Shown: one piece after another, positions 53,517 to 64,000 of the stretch | Layout of the letters: every line of letters begins with the position of its first letter | How positions within the stretch are numbered: the stretch's first letter is position 1 | From: Vibrio cyclitrophicus | GTDB lineage: Bacteria; Pseudomonadota; Gammaproteobacteria; Enterobacterales; Vibrionaceae | NCBI GenBank assembly: GCA_023206055.1 | Contig: CP065366.1 | Coordinates: 2,852,001-2,916,000 of the forward strand | Reading direction: 5' to 3' | DNA length: 64,000 nucleotides | The notes under the pieces: model-generated | Told to the model about the DNA's origin: nothing | Database searches by the model: none | Seen by the model: the letters and a program-made list of their open reading frames with translations, nothing else | Translations under genes and position numbers: made by a program

Positions 53517-53774
53517 AAAGTTCCACGAGACATATTCATATCAATATAGAATTGACGAATCGATAGATAGCGCTAATTCATTGAAATTAAATGAGATCTT
53601 TATAGATAGTTAGATTTGCGACATCACAGAGGAGTTGAGCATTTATTTTACTAAAAGTTAATGCATTGGCTTTCAGTTTGATTACAATAGGTCAGTAGAA
53701 TAAAGAGGTGCATTGCTTTTTTTACTAAAGACAAATTTCAAAGCAGCGCAATGTTCCAAGAACAGGAAGTGAGT

Positions 53775-54758
53775 ATGGCAACGTTAAAAGATATCGCGAC
53801 GGAAGCAAATGTTTCATTAGCTACCGTTTCTCGGGTTCTCAATGAAGATCCTACATTAAGCGTCAAGGAAGAGACCAAAAGGCGTATCTTTGAAATTGCC
53901 GAGAAGTTGGAATACAAAACCAGCAGCTCACGTAAATCGGTTAGCGGTAAAAAGCAGAACCACCACTTCCTTGCTCTGTACAACTACAAGCAAGAAGCGG
54001 AAGTTAACGACCCTTATTATCTATCGATTCGCCACGGTATTGAGACACAGTGCGAGAAGATGGAAGTTAACCTAACCAACTGTTACGAAAGTAAAATACA
54101 GACAAACTCTAGCCAGATAACCGGTATTTTACTGGTTGGTAGAATGACGCAAGAAGTTATCGCACAAGCGAAAAAGCTCACCGATAATATCTGCTATGTC
54201 GACTTTACCGATCACTCTGAACCTTATGACTCAGTTGATATTGACCTTGCTCGCATCAGCAAAGAGATCACCAACTTCTTCATTAACCAAGGCTACCAAC
54301 GCATTGGTTTCATCGGTGGCCAAGACGACATTAACACCTCTGATATTCGCGAAGTCGCCTTTGCAGAATACGGTGGTTTGAAGAACGTAGTCAGCGAACA
54401 AGATATCTATCGCGGTGACTTCTCTAGTTCATCTGGCTACAAGCTGGCGAAGAAGATGCTAGAGAGCGGCGATTACCCGAAAGCGATGTTTATTGCATCA
54501 GATTCGATTGCAATTGGTGTTTTACGCGCCGTTCATGAACATGGATTGAGCATTCCAGAAGACATTGCGCTGATCAGTGTCAATGACATCCCAACCGCTA
54601 AATTTACCTTCCCAAGTTTATCAACCGTTCGTATTCACTCTGAACTAATGGGAATTCAAGGTGTTAACCTTCTGATTGAGAAAGCACGCGATGGCCGAAC
54701 TATCCCACTAAGAGTTTACGTACCAAGTAAACTCAAGCTGCGCGATACAACAAAATAA
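53775..54758 (+). CDS. ebgR: Ebg operon repressor EbgR
   Basis: EbgR is a LacI-family repressor of the evolved beta-galactosidase genes. The 327-residue protein aligns over its whole length with E. coli EbgR: MATLKDIATEANVSLATVS headpiece, NEDPTLSVKEETK, EKLEYKTSSSRK hinge and VDIDLARISKEI further on. AGGAAGTGAG precedes the ATG at 53775; a longer frame adds eight residues. It is divergent from galE and upstream of ebgA, with a terminator between. Confidence 0.95.
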   Translation: MATLKDIATEANVSLATVSRVLNEDPTLSVKEETKRRIFEIAEKLEYKTSSSRKSVSGKKQNHHFLALYNYKQEAEVNDPYYLSIRHGIETQCEKMEVNLTNCYESKIQTNSSQITGILLVGRMTQEVIAQAKKLTDNICYVDFTDHSEPYDSVDIDLARISKEITNFFINQGYQRIGFIGGQDDINTSDIREVAFAEYGGLKNVVSEQDIYRGDFSSSSGYKLAKKMLESGDYPKAMFIASDSIAIGVLRAVHEHGLSIPEDIALISVNDIPTAKFTFPSLSTVRIHSELMGIQGVNLLIEKARDGRTIPLRVYVPSKLKLRDTTK

Positions 54759-54781
54759 CAATACATTTCAAATAGATAATG

Positions 54782-54813
54782 AAAGGTCACCTCTATTATA
54801 GGTGACCTTTTTT
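54782..54813 (+). terminator. Rho-independent terminator of ebgR
   Basis: AAAGGTCACCT and AGGTGACCTTT, 7-base loop, then TTTT. It lies 24 bases after the stop. Confidence 0.9.
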
Positions 54814-54941
54814 GTACCTGTTATCTCCCTCTCCAATCACATATCGTCTCTTCCAATCTGCTGTATAAAACACCAAATAGCATTCTTTTAAGTGGATCAC
54901 ACAGCACTGTAAAAAGCCCACAAAAAACGTGATGGAGTTAA

Positions 54942-54958
54942 AGTAAAACGTTTTCACT
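54942..54958. promoter_or_regulatory. EbgR-type operator 1
   Basis: AGTAAAACGTTTTCACT shares the core AGTAAAAC with the perfect palindrome 26 bases downstream. It is a probable EbgR half of a tandem operator. Confidence 0.55.
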
Positions 54959-54960
54959 AA

Positions 54961-58182
<3,222 letters not shown>

Positions 58183-58185
58183 GCG

Positions 58186-58638
58186 ATGATCGTTTTAGAA
58201 AGCTTAGAACAATTTAAAGTCGTCTACCGCGATGGTCGTAAATGGCAACGCTGTGTAGAAGCGATTGAAAACATCGGCAACATCAAAGATGGCGTGATGT
58301 ATTCGATTGGTGACTCACTGGCTTACATGATTGAAGACGGCGTGGCTCGTAACACTGAAAACTTTACAGGCAACCGTCGTTATTTCGATGTGCACTACTA
58401 CCTAGAAGGTCGTGAAACTGTCGAGTTCGCAGCGAAATCAGAGCTAGAACAAATCCAAGTTTACAGCGATGAAACTGACCGTGAACACCTACTGGGTAAC
58501 GGTGAAACTCGTGAGTTAGCTGAAGGCCAAGTAGCAATTTTTGATAACAGCAAAGCTTACCGCTTCCACGGCGATAACCGAGTTCGCAAAGTGGTTCTGA
58601 AAGTGACCATTGAAGACGGTTACTTCCTTAATAAGTAA
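58186..58638 (+). CDS. ebgC: Evolved beta-galactosidase small subunit EbgC
   Basis: EbgC is a cupin-like protein of the YhcH/YjgK/YiaL family that binds EbgA and is needed for full activity. The 150-residue protein has RYFDVHYYLEGRETVEF near 68, which carries the conserved histidine, and the KAYRFHGDNRVRKVVLKV end. It is separated from ebgA by 3 bases, so the two are translated together. Confidence 0.94.
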   Translation: MIVLESLEQFKVVYRDGRKWQRCVEAIENIGNIKDGVMYSIGDSLAYMIEDGVARNTENFTGNRRYFDVHYYLEGRETVEFAAKSELEQIQVYSDETDREHLLGNGETRELAEGQVAIFDNSKAYRFHGDNRVRKVVLKVTIEDGYFLNK

Positions 58639-58664
58639 GTAAAACCCTATTAATTCACAGCGCG

Positions 58665-58691
58665 TTTGAGCCTTGCCGTTCAAGGCTCAAA
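58665..58691. repeat. Hairpin 1 between ebgC and the first permease
   Basis: TTTGAGCCTTG and CAAGGCTCAAA, perfect 11-bp stem, loop of 5. No T run follows. It may attenuate or protect mRNA ends. Confidence 0.65.
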
Positions 58692-58706
58692 TAAACTGAA
58701 CAAACC

Positions 58707-58739
58707 CTCTATGCTTCTTCCCTACAAAGAAGCATAGAG
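58707..58739. repeat. Hairpin 2 between ebgC and the first permease
   Basis: CTCTATGCTTCTT and AAGAAGCATAGAG form a 13-bp stem with a 7-base loop. It comes just 40 bases before the permease ATG. Confidence 0.65.
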
Positions 58740-58778
58740 AAATAACGACTATAATTATGTGATTCCCCGGAGGACACT

Positions 58779-60203
58779 ATGTCTGAATCTGTACGCGGTA
58801 AGTTGGGCAAATTTGCCTTGCTCTCCATGACATTTGCAGCGGTATTTAACGTTCGCAACATCGTAAATAACAACATCGAATTGGGATTGAGTTCTGCTCC
58901 TATCTTTTTGCTTGCGACCCTTATTTACTTCATTCCATTCGTGTTCATCATTGCTGAATTCGTATCAGCAAACAAAAATTCAGAGTCAGGCATGTACGAC
59001 TGGCTAAAAAAACCGCTGGGTACTAAAGCGGCCTACCTAGGTTCGTTCCTGTACTGGTTCGTGAACCTTTTCTGGTTTGTATCGCTGTTACCAAACGTCA
59101 TCGCCTACGCATCTTACGCAATGCTTGGCTACGAATACGCCTTCTCTCCTGTCGTGACATCGGCAATCTCGATTGGCCTATTTGCTGCAGCAACGCACAT
59201 CTCAACCAAAGGTGCGAGCTGGTTAGGTAAGATTGCAGAGATCGTGGCATACGGCGTATTTGCTCTGTTCGCGATTTACGTTATCGGTGCACTGATGGCA
59301 CTGGGCGGTAACCACGAACCGGTTGAACCAATCACGCTAGAGGCAATGACGCCAACCATCAACTGGGCAACGTTAGGCATCATGTGTTGGATCTTCCAGG
59401 CAGCCGGTGGTGCAGAAACTGCAGCCGCTTACCTAAACGATGTTAAAGGTGGTCATAAGTCTTTCATCAAGGTGATCATCAGCGCGGGTATCGCTATCGG
59501 TATCATGTACGCAGTCGGTTCTCTATTAGTGAACGTATTCGTTGCACGTGATGAGCTAACTTATGCTGGCGGCATGGTTGAAATCTTCACTGGTATGGCG
59601 AACTACTTAGACATTTCCCAATCTCTAACGGGTCGCTTCGTCGGTATCATCCTATTCGTCGCTATGTTCGGTTCGATGATGATGTGGACAGCAGCTCCAG
59701 TGAAAATTCACTTCTCTGAAATCCCTAAAGGTGTTTACGGTGAAAAGACGACTGAGCTTAACGAACACGGCGTGCCAGTACGTGCAGCATGGTGGCAGTT
59801 TGCGTTCGTATTCCTAATGCTAGTGATTAACGGCTTCGGTTCTGAGTCTGTACAAGACATGATGAACACCGCGATTAACCTAACAGCAGGTACGGCAATG
59901 TTACCGCCTATCTTCATCATGGTGGCGTACTTTGTATTCCGCTTGAAGCATGACGATACGCCACGTGACTTCCGCATGGGTACTCGAGTTCAAGGTATGG
60001 CTGTTGTATCTGTACTTATCGGTATCTTCGTTGTGAGCATGACAGCATCAGCATTCCCAACGGGTGTAGACCTAATGCAAGCGTTCTTCGTCAACGTATT
60101 TATGACGGCAGTGTTCTCAGCTATCGCTTGGTGGTGGATCTCTCGCTTTGAAAAGAAGCAAGCAGGTAAAGAAGCAAAGCTAGAAACAGCTAAGCAATCG
60201 TAG
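58779..60203 (+). CDS. APC-family permease, YgjI-like paralogue
   Basis: The 474-residue protein has about 12 hydrophobic helices and resembles the amino acid/polyamine/organocation (APC) permease YgjI of E. coli, and the second permease gene downstream even more at the ends. GKFALLSMTFAAVFNVRN, NNNIELGLSSAPIF and GGAETAAAYLNDVKGGHKSF are shared blocks. The substrate of YgjI-type proteins is not known to me. It follows ebgC by 140 bases with two hairpins between, on the same strand. CGGAGGACACT precedes the ATG. A terminator follows. Confidence 0.8.
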   Translation: MSESVRGKLGKFALLSMTFAAVFNVRNIVNNNIELGLSSAPIFLLATLIYFIPFVFIIAEFVSANKNSESGMYDWLKKPLGTKAAYLGSFLYWFVNLFWFVSLLPNVIAYASYAMLGYEYAFSPVVTSAISIGLFAAATHISTKGASWLGKIAEIVAYGVFALFAIYVIGALMALGGNHEPVEPITLEAMTPTINWATLGIMCWIFQAAGGAETAAAYLNDVKGGHKSFIKVIISAGIAIGIMYAVGSLLVNVFVARDELTYAGGMVEIFTGMANYLDISQSLTGRFVGIILFVAMFGSMMMWTAAPVKIHFSEIPKGVYGEKTTELNEHGVPVRAAWWQFAFVFLMLVINGFGSESVQDMMNTAINLTAGTAMLPPIFIMVAYFVFRLKHDDTPRDFRMGTRVQGMAVVSVLIGIFVVSMTASAFPTGVDLMQAFFVNVFMTAVFSAIAWWWISRFEKKQAGKEAKLETAKQS

Positions 60204-60776
60204 CACTCTGAATTACCCCCAACTTTAAAAGCGCCTGCCATGGCGCTTTTTTTTGTTTTAAATCAGACAATTAAAGTAGCAACCACAAAAATAAAAACGC
60301 CGTTACGTCAAGGTTTCACTTCACGAAAAACGCCAATTAATCGGTAAGAAAACTCGAATAAAAACCAAGGTAAAATATTAACTAAATTTATTTACCCAAT
60401 GTCACATATTCGATCAATTTAGATTAACTTCCCGCCGCTTAATCTTTAATCTTCTTGCTGAAGAGACAAGCTATTCCATATAAAAAACGACACAAAGCCC
60501 CTACAAGCCTTATCAAACGTCGCACATGAAACTGCCAATCTCTTTATAGAACTTCTGAGTCGTTAACCTGTTATTTCGGTAATAAATTTACTGAAAACAG
60601 CAAAGTTAAATCACTAAGAAGTCCGATCGTAAATCTATAAAAATAATATCTGAGCCAACCCTGATTGATCTGAGCGGGTGTTTGCCAAACCAACATAACA
60701 ATAAAAGTGCGGCCTAGAGCCTCCCTCTCTAGGACCAAGTTATAACGATCATCAACGTGATTCACCGGAGAACATC
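60204..60776. other. Long leader between the two permeases
   Basis: Besides the terminator it contains a hairpin (CCTAGAG/CTCTAGG, 60713-60733) in the likely mRNA leader of the second gene and A+T-rich tracts that could hold a promoter (TATAAA near 60636). A 64-codon frame on the minus strand has no ribosome site. No EbgR-like operator was found. Confidence 0.5.
60227..60254 (+). terminator. Terminator after the first permease gene
   Basis: AAAAGCGCC and GGCGCTTTT with a 6-base loop, then T4 more. It closes the ebg-permease run. Confidence 0.88.
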
Positions 60777-62210
60777 ATGTCCGATAATAAACGCAGTACG
60801 ATAGGCAAATTTGCCCTACTGTCTATGACCTTCGCGGCGGTATATAGCTTCAATAACATCATTAATAACAACATCGAAATCGGCCTCTCTTCGGCTCCGA
60901 TGTTCTTTTTAGCAACCATCTTTTATTTTGTTCCTTTCTGTCTGATAGTCGCTGAATTTGTGTCACTGAATAAAGACTCTGAAGCGGGTGTTTATTCTTG
61001 GGTTAAAAGCTCGCTAGGCGGCCGCTGGGCATTTATTTCGGCTTACACATACTGGTTTGTTAACCTATTCTTCTTCACGTCTCTGTTGCCTAGAATCATC
61101 GCTTATGCGTCATATGCGTTCTTAGGTTTCGAGTACATCTTCACGCCAATGACCACAGCAATTCTGAGTACCATTTTGTTTGCGGTCGCGACTCACATCT
61201 CGAACAACGGCGCGAAGCTACTGGGCCCTATCACCTCTTTAACTTCGTCACTGATGCTATTGCTGACTATGTCTTACATCCTGTTATCAGGCGGCGCATT
61301 GGTTGGTGGTATCGAACCTGCTGACCCAATCACGATTGAGGCAATGACACCGAGCTTTAACTGGGCATTCCTTGGCGTAATCACTTGGATCTTCATGGCG
61401 GCGGGCGGTGCAGAATCGGTCGCAGTTTACGTAAACGACATCAAGGGCGGTCACAAATCTTTCGTTAAGGTAATCATCATTGCCGGTATCTTTATCGGTG
61501 CGCTTTACTCCGTTGGCTCTGTACTTGCTAACGTGTTTGTTGCTCGTGAAGAGTTGAAGTTTACTGGCGGTTCAGTACAGGTATTTGAAGGGCTAGCAAG
61601 ACACTTTGGACTGTCTGAAATCTTGATGAACCGTTTCGTGGGTGTGGTTTCATTCACGGCAATGCTAGGCTCTCTACTGATGTGGACAGCGACACCAGTT
61701 AAGATTTTCTTCTCTGAAATCCCTAAAGGTATCTTCGGTGAGAAAACCGTCGCGCTTAACAAGCAAGGCGTTCCAGAGCGTGCAGCATGGGTTCAGTTCT
61801 TTATCGTGATTCCGCTGATGTTCATCCCAACGTTAGCCTCTGACACAGTTCAAGATTTGATGAGCACCATCATCAACATGACTGCAGCAGCTTCTATGCT
61901 ACCGCCACTGTTCATCATGATCGCTTACCTTCACCTGCGCGTGAAACTGGACCACCTTCCTCGTGATTTCCGCATGGGCTCACGCCGAGTTGGTATCACT
62001 GCGGTTTCGATTCTTATCGGTATCTTTACCGTAGGCTTCTTTGCATCGACCTTCCCAACGGGCGCTGACATCATGACCATCATTTTCTACAACGTTGGCG
62101 GGATTGTGATCTTCCTTGGTTACGCATGGTGGAAATACGGTCAATACGAGAAAAGCTTATCTGCAGAAGAGAAAAAACTAGAAGCGAAACCTGAACCGGT
62201 CAACGCTTAG
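60777..62210 (+). CDS. ygjI: APC-family permease YgjI
   Basis: The 477-residue inner-membrane protein is the clear orthologue of E. coli YgjI, which also sits just past ebgC. Blocks such as MSDNKRSTIGKFALLSMTFA at the start, AEFVSLNKDSEAGVYSWVK near 60, INMTAAASMLPPLFIMIAYL near 365 and ASTFPTGADIMTIIFYNVGG near 425 match that protein throughout. Twelve hydrophobic helices are visible. CGGAGAACATC precedes the ATG. Although annotated as an amino-acid transporter, its conserved place after ebg genes suggests a link with galactoside metabolism. Confidence 0.88.
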   Translation: MSDNKRSTIGKFALLSMTFAAVYSFNNIINNNIEIGLSSAPMFFLATIFYFVPFCLIVAEFVSLNKDSEAGVYSWVKSSLGGRWAFISAYTYWFVNLFFFTSLLPRIIAYASYAFLGFEYIFTPMTTAILSTILFAVATHISNNGAKLLGPITSLTSSLMLLLTMSYILLSGGALVGGIEPADPITIEAMTPSFNWAFLGVITWIFMAAGGAESVAVYVNDIKGGHKSFVKVIIIAGIFIGALYSVGSVLANVFVAREELKFTGGSVQVFEGLARHFGLSEILMNRFVGVVSFTAMLGSLLMWTATPVKIFFSEIPKGIFGEKTVALNKQGVPERAAWVQFFIVIPLMFIPTLASDTVQDLMSTIINMTAAASMLPPLFIMIAYLHLRVKLDHLPRDFRMGSRRVGITAVSILIGIFTVGFFASTFPTGADIMTIIFYNVGGIVIFLGYAWWKYGQYEKSLSAEEKKLEAKPEPVNA

Positions 62211-62241
62211 TTTTACCCTACGTTCTGATTGAAAACTTAAA

Positions 62242-62269
62242 GCACTCCCATTTGGTGAGTGCCTTTTTT
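62242..62269 (+). terminator. Terminator after ygjI
   Basis: GCACTC and GAGTGC pair around a loop and are followed by a T6 run. It also lies after the convergent lacZ. Confidence 0.75.
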
Positions 62270-62287
62270 ATGACTAAACAACAATCA

Positions 62288-62321
62288 CTTAGACTATTTG
62301 GCCTATCATGATCCTTTTACT
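62288..62321 (-). repeat. Element after lacZ, repeated after galK (copy 2)
   Basis: TTGGCCTATCATGATCCTTT (from 62298) resembles 49681-49704 with two mismatches in 24. It begins 54 bases before the last base of the lacZ stop codon, as does the other copy with galK. Confidence 0.6.
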
Positions 62322-62351
62322 ATCTAACCTATATAAAATCATTAATATCAA

Positions 62352-64000
62352 TTAGCTAGGAAAGAACCGCACCTGATAATGGTAATGCTCTTTCAATAAT
62401 TTGTATTCATCATGGACACTTGGCGTCCATGAATCATCACCGCCCACACCCATATGAAAACCATCGATGTTCACAAACAACTGGTCTTGTTCGGTTAAGT
62501 CACAAGTATGTTTTGCCTTCTGTAGCTGCTGTAACCCAAAACGACTGACTGAGAAATGGAAGTCTCCTTGCAATTCGAATGCGCCCACTTTTGCCTCACG
62601 AACATCACAACGCAAACCGCAATCAGAAGGGAAAATATACGGGGTATGCATTTGTTCAATACTTTGCTGATATAGCCCCATATGTGCGGACATCTTTCGA
62701 TCTGGGTAGTTTTCGTGTGGCCCACGACCAAACCATTCCACCCCATCAGGCACATGCTTCAAAGCAAACTCAAATCCGACTCGTGGCAGAGACGGCAAAC
62801 CTTTCGCCGCTTGAACATCCACATCTAATTTGACCTCACCATCGGCAAATAATTGGTATTGCCAAGTCGACAACAAACGAACCTGATCTTCCACCGTGTG
62901 GGCAATTCTTGCAGTCACCGACACCCTATTTTTCTGAGTGATGGATGAAAATTCGATGCACTCTGGAGTGAGCCTATCTAACCTCATAGCCTGCCAGCGT
63001 GCGATCCATGAATTGGGGTCTACACGGTTTGCTTCACTGACACCGATATCGTTGTCTAATGGTGCGCGATAAAAGTTATCTCGAAGGCCACTAGCAAGCT
63101 GTTCCACCCCTTTGATTTTCCAGCTTTCTAATGTCCCAGACAATCTGTCGAACTCTACTTGATAAGCATCACCAATCACCGTCAGCAGCGTGTCGGTTTC
63201 AGTCACTTTCGGTGGAAATTGAGAGAGGTTAGCATCCAACATCAATTGTGGTTGAGTAGGTAAGCTAAGCTGTTCAATCGCCGTCACATGACCTTTATCC
63301 GCCCATGCAGTATTGGTGTTTAATACCACTTCGAGATTAAGGTAATTAAGCACGTTGGCCGTCTTCGGAATAGTTACACCATCAAGCTCAATCTGCACAC
63401 TGGATTGAGCTTCAACAAACAGTTCAATACTGCCATGACATTGAACAATTCCATCTTGAGTGATATTCCAATTAAGCGTTTCGACAGACTCTGAATCAAA
63501 TAAATACTCACTAGTAATCTCAATCACCAGTGGTGATGCAGAAACCAGCTTGAATTGATAAAACTGCTGCGCTTTTTTCACTTCATGAAGCGTTGGATGC
63601 ACCGTTCTGTCTGGGAACACCAAACCATTAATGCAGAACTGGCGATCATTAATCTCGTCGCCGAAATCACCACCATAGCCCCAGTACTGTTTGCCGCTCG
63701 AATCGGTTTTGGTGATCCCTTGATCGACCCAATCCCAGATAAATCCGCCCTGTAGTCTTGGGTTGTCTCTAAACGCCTGCCAGTATTTATCAAAGCTACC
63801 TAGACTGTTCCCCATTGCATGGGCGTATTCACAGAGAATCAGAGGACGTTGCTCGTTTGGTAGAGCGATAGCTTTACGAATACCCACGCGAGGTGTCACC
63901 TCAGGTTGACTCTCAACCACAGGTAAATCCCAATCAACCCGCGCATACATAGGACATAAAATATCGGTCGCTGCGGTATCTGCCCCGCCACCTTCATACT
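62352..64000 (-). CDS. lacZ: Beta-galactosidase LacZ, C-terminal half (cut by window edge)
   Basis: This GH2 beta-galactosidase runs off the end of the window: the frame is open back to 64000, encoding YEGGGADTAATDILCPMYAR just before the internal methionine that an ORF caller would pick. The nucleophile glutamate is in LILCEYAHAMGNS (codon at 63828-63830); the acid/base glutamate lies outside. The sequence matches E. coli LacZ from near residue 480 to the end (FVWDWVDQ, GGDFGD, APLDNDIGVSEANRVDPN, NIDGFHMGVGGDDSWTPSV). It is convergent with ygjI. Two different beta-galactosidases in one locus is notable. Confidence 0.95.
   Translation of the reverse strand, partial: YEGGGADTAATDILCPMYARVDWDLPVVESQPEVTPRVGIRKAIALPNEQRPLILCEYAHAMGNSLGSFDKYWQAFRDNPRLQGGFIWDWVDQGITKTDSSGKQYWGYGGDFGDEINDRQFCINGLVFPDRTVHPTLHEVKKAQQFYQFKLVSASPLVIEITSEYLFDSESVETLNWNITQDGIVQCHGSIELFVEAQSSVQIELDGVTIPKTANVLNYLNLEVVLNTNTAWADKGHVTAIEQLSLPTQPQLMLDANLSQFPPKVTETDTLLTVIGDAYQVEFDRLSGTLESWKIKGVEQLASGLRDNFYRAPLDNDIGVSEANRVDPNSWIARWQAMRLDRLTPECIEFSSITQKNRVSVTARIAHTVEDQVRLLSTWQYQLFADGEVKLDVDVQAAKGLPSLPRVGFEFALKHVPDGVEWFGRGPHENYPDRKMSAHMGLYQQSIEQMHTPYIFPSDCGLRCDVREAKVGAFELQGDFHFSVSRFGLQQLQKAKHTCDLTEQDQLFVNIDGFHMGVGGDDSWTPSVHDEYKLLKEHYHYQVRFFPS

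Larger units (their letters stand above)
53381..53774. other. Divergent control region of galE and ebgR
   Basis: The galE side (53455-53516) holds a -10, CRP site and GalR operator. The ebgR side has two TTTTACTA half-sites at 53646-53653 and 53720-53727, which resemble halves of the EbgR-type operators before ebgA. No reading frame was seen. Confidence 0.7.

Noticed and set aside
60571..60765. 64-codon minus-strand frame before ygjI
   Set aside because: No ribosome site, and it opposes the likely promoter and leader of ygjI.

Overview
The window looks like chromosome 1 of a Vibrio, most likely in or near the Splendidus clade. The evidence is a sodium-driven flagellar stator pair (pomA/pomB) placed between thiI and xseB, a two-domain QueF, a GcvB small RNA next to gcvA, Vibrio-type DUF3332, DUF3622 and DUF2310 proteins, and about 44-46 % GC. 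The genus call is inference from remembered protein sequences and gene order; the species is not resolved. No rRNA, tRNA, CRISPR array, prophage or insertion sequence was seen.

Layout. 1-4150: the start of treR (cut by the window edge), a MliC-type lipoprotein, gmhB, and the methionine importer metNIQ behind tandem MetJ boxes. 4190-7135: a LamB-family porin behind two overlapping palindromes, then a zinc-ribbon protein and syd. 7265-14650: queF, a TPR protein with a worn GGDEF domain, a diguanylate cyclase, ppnN and xni. 14780-18090: gcvA, an alpha/beta hydrolase, ygdD and rlmM as an overlapping minus-strand operon, with the GcvB sRNA divergent from gcvA. 18450-25320: thiI, pomAB, then xseB-ispA-dxs on the plus strand.

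25450-38225 is a long minus-strand housekeeping run: NCS2 purine permease, gpt, frsA, crl, proB, proA, nrdR, ribD, ribE, ribBA, ribH, nusB, thiL, pgpA. It parallels two E. coli neighbourhoods (gpt-frsA-crl-proBA and nrdR-rib-nusB-thiL-pgpA) joined together. 38630-38975 appears to hold an overlooked small transcript with its own promoter, a 28-codon reading frame with a good ribosome site, and a strong terminator. 39288-47130 holds pepD, a DUF3332 lipoprotein, an AstE-like deacylase, DUF3622, an adenine-deaminase-type add, nnrS behind an FNR-like box, a GGCT-like protein and a tRNA-binding-domain protein.

47190-64000 is a galactose/beta-galactoside island: galR, galETKM, ebgR-ebgA-ebgC, two related APC-family permeases (the second is the ygjI orthologue), and the C-terminal half of a lacZ that runs off the window. 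Beta-galactosidases EbgAC and LacZ would release galactose, which GalM, GalK, GalT and GalE feed into the Leloir pathway. GalR and EbgR-type operators sit where expected. The galE promoter region repeats the E. coli spacing of GalR and CRP sites. The two largest gaps inside galETKM each carry an inverted pair of the same REP-like repeat, and a ~35-base element lies at the same distance after both galK and lacZ.
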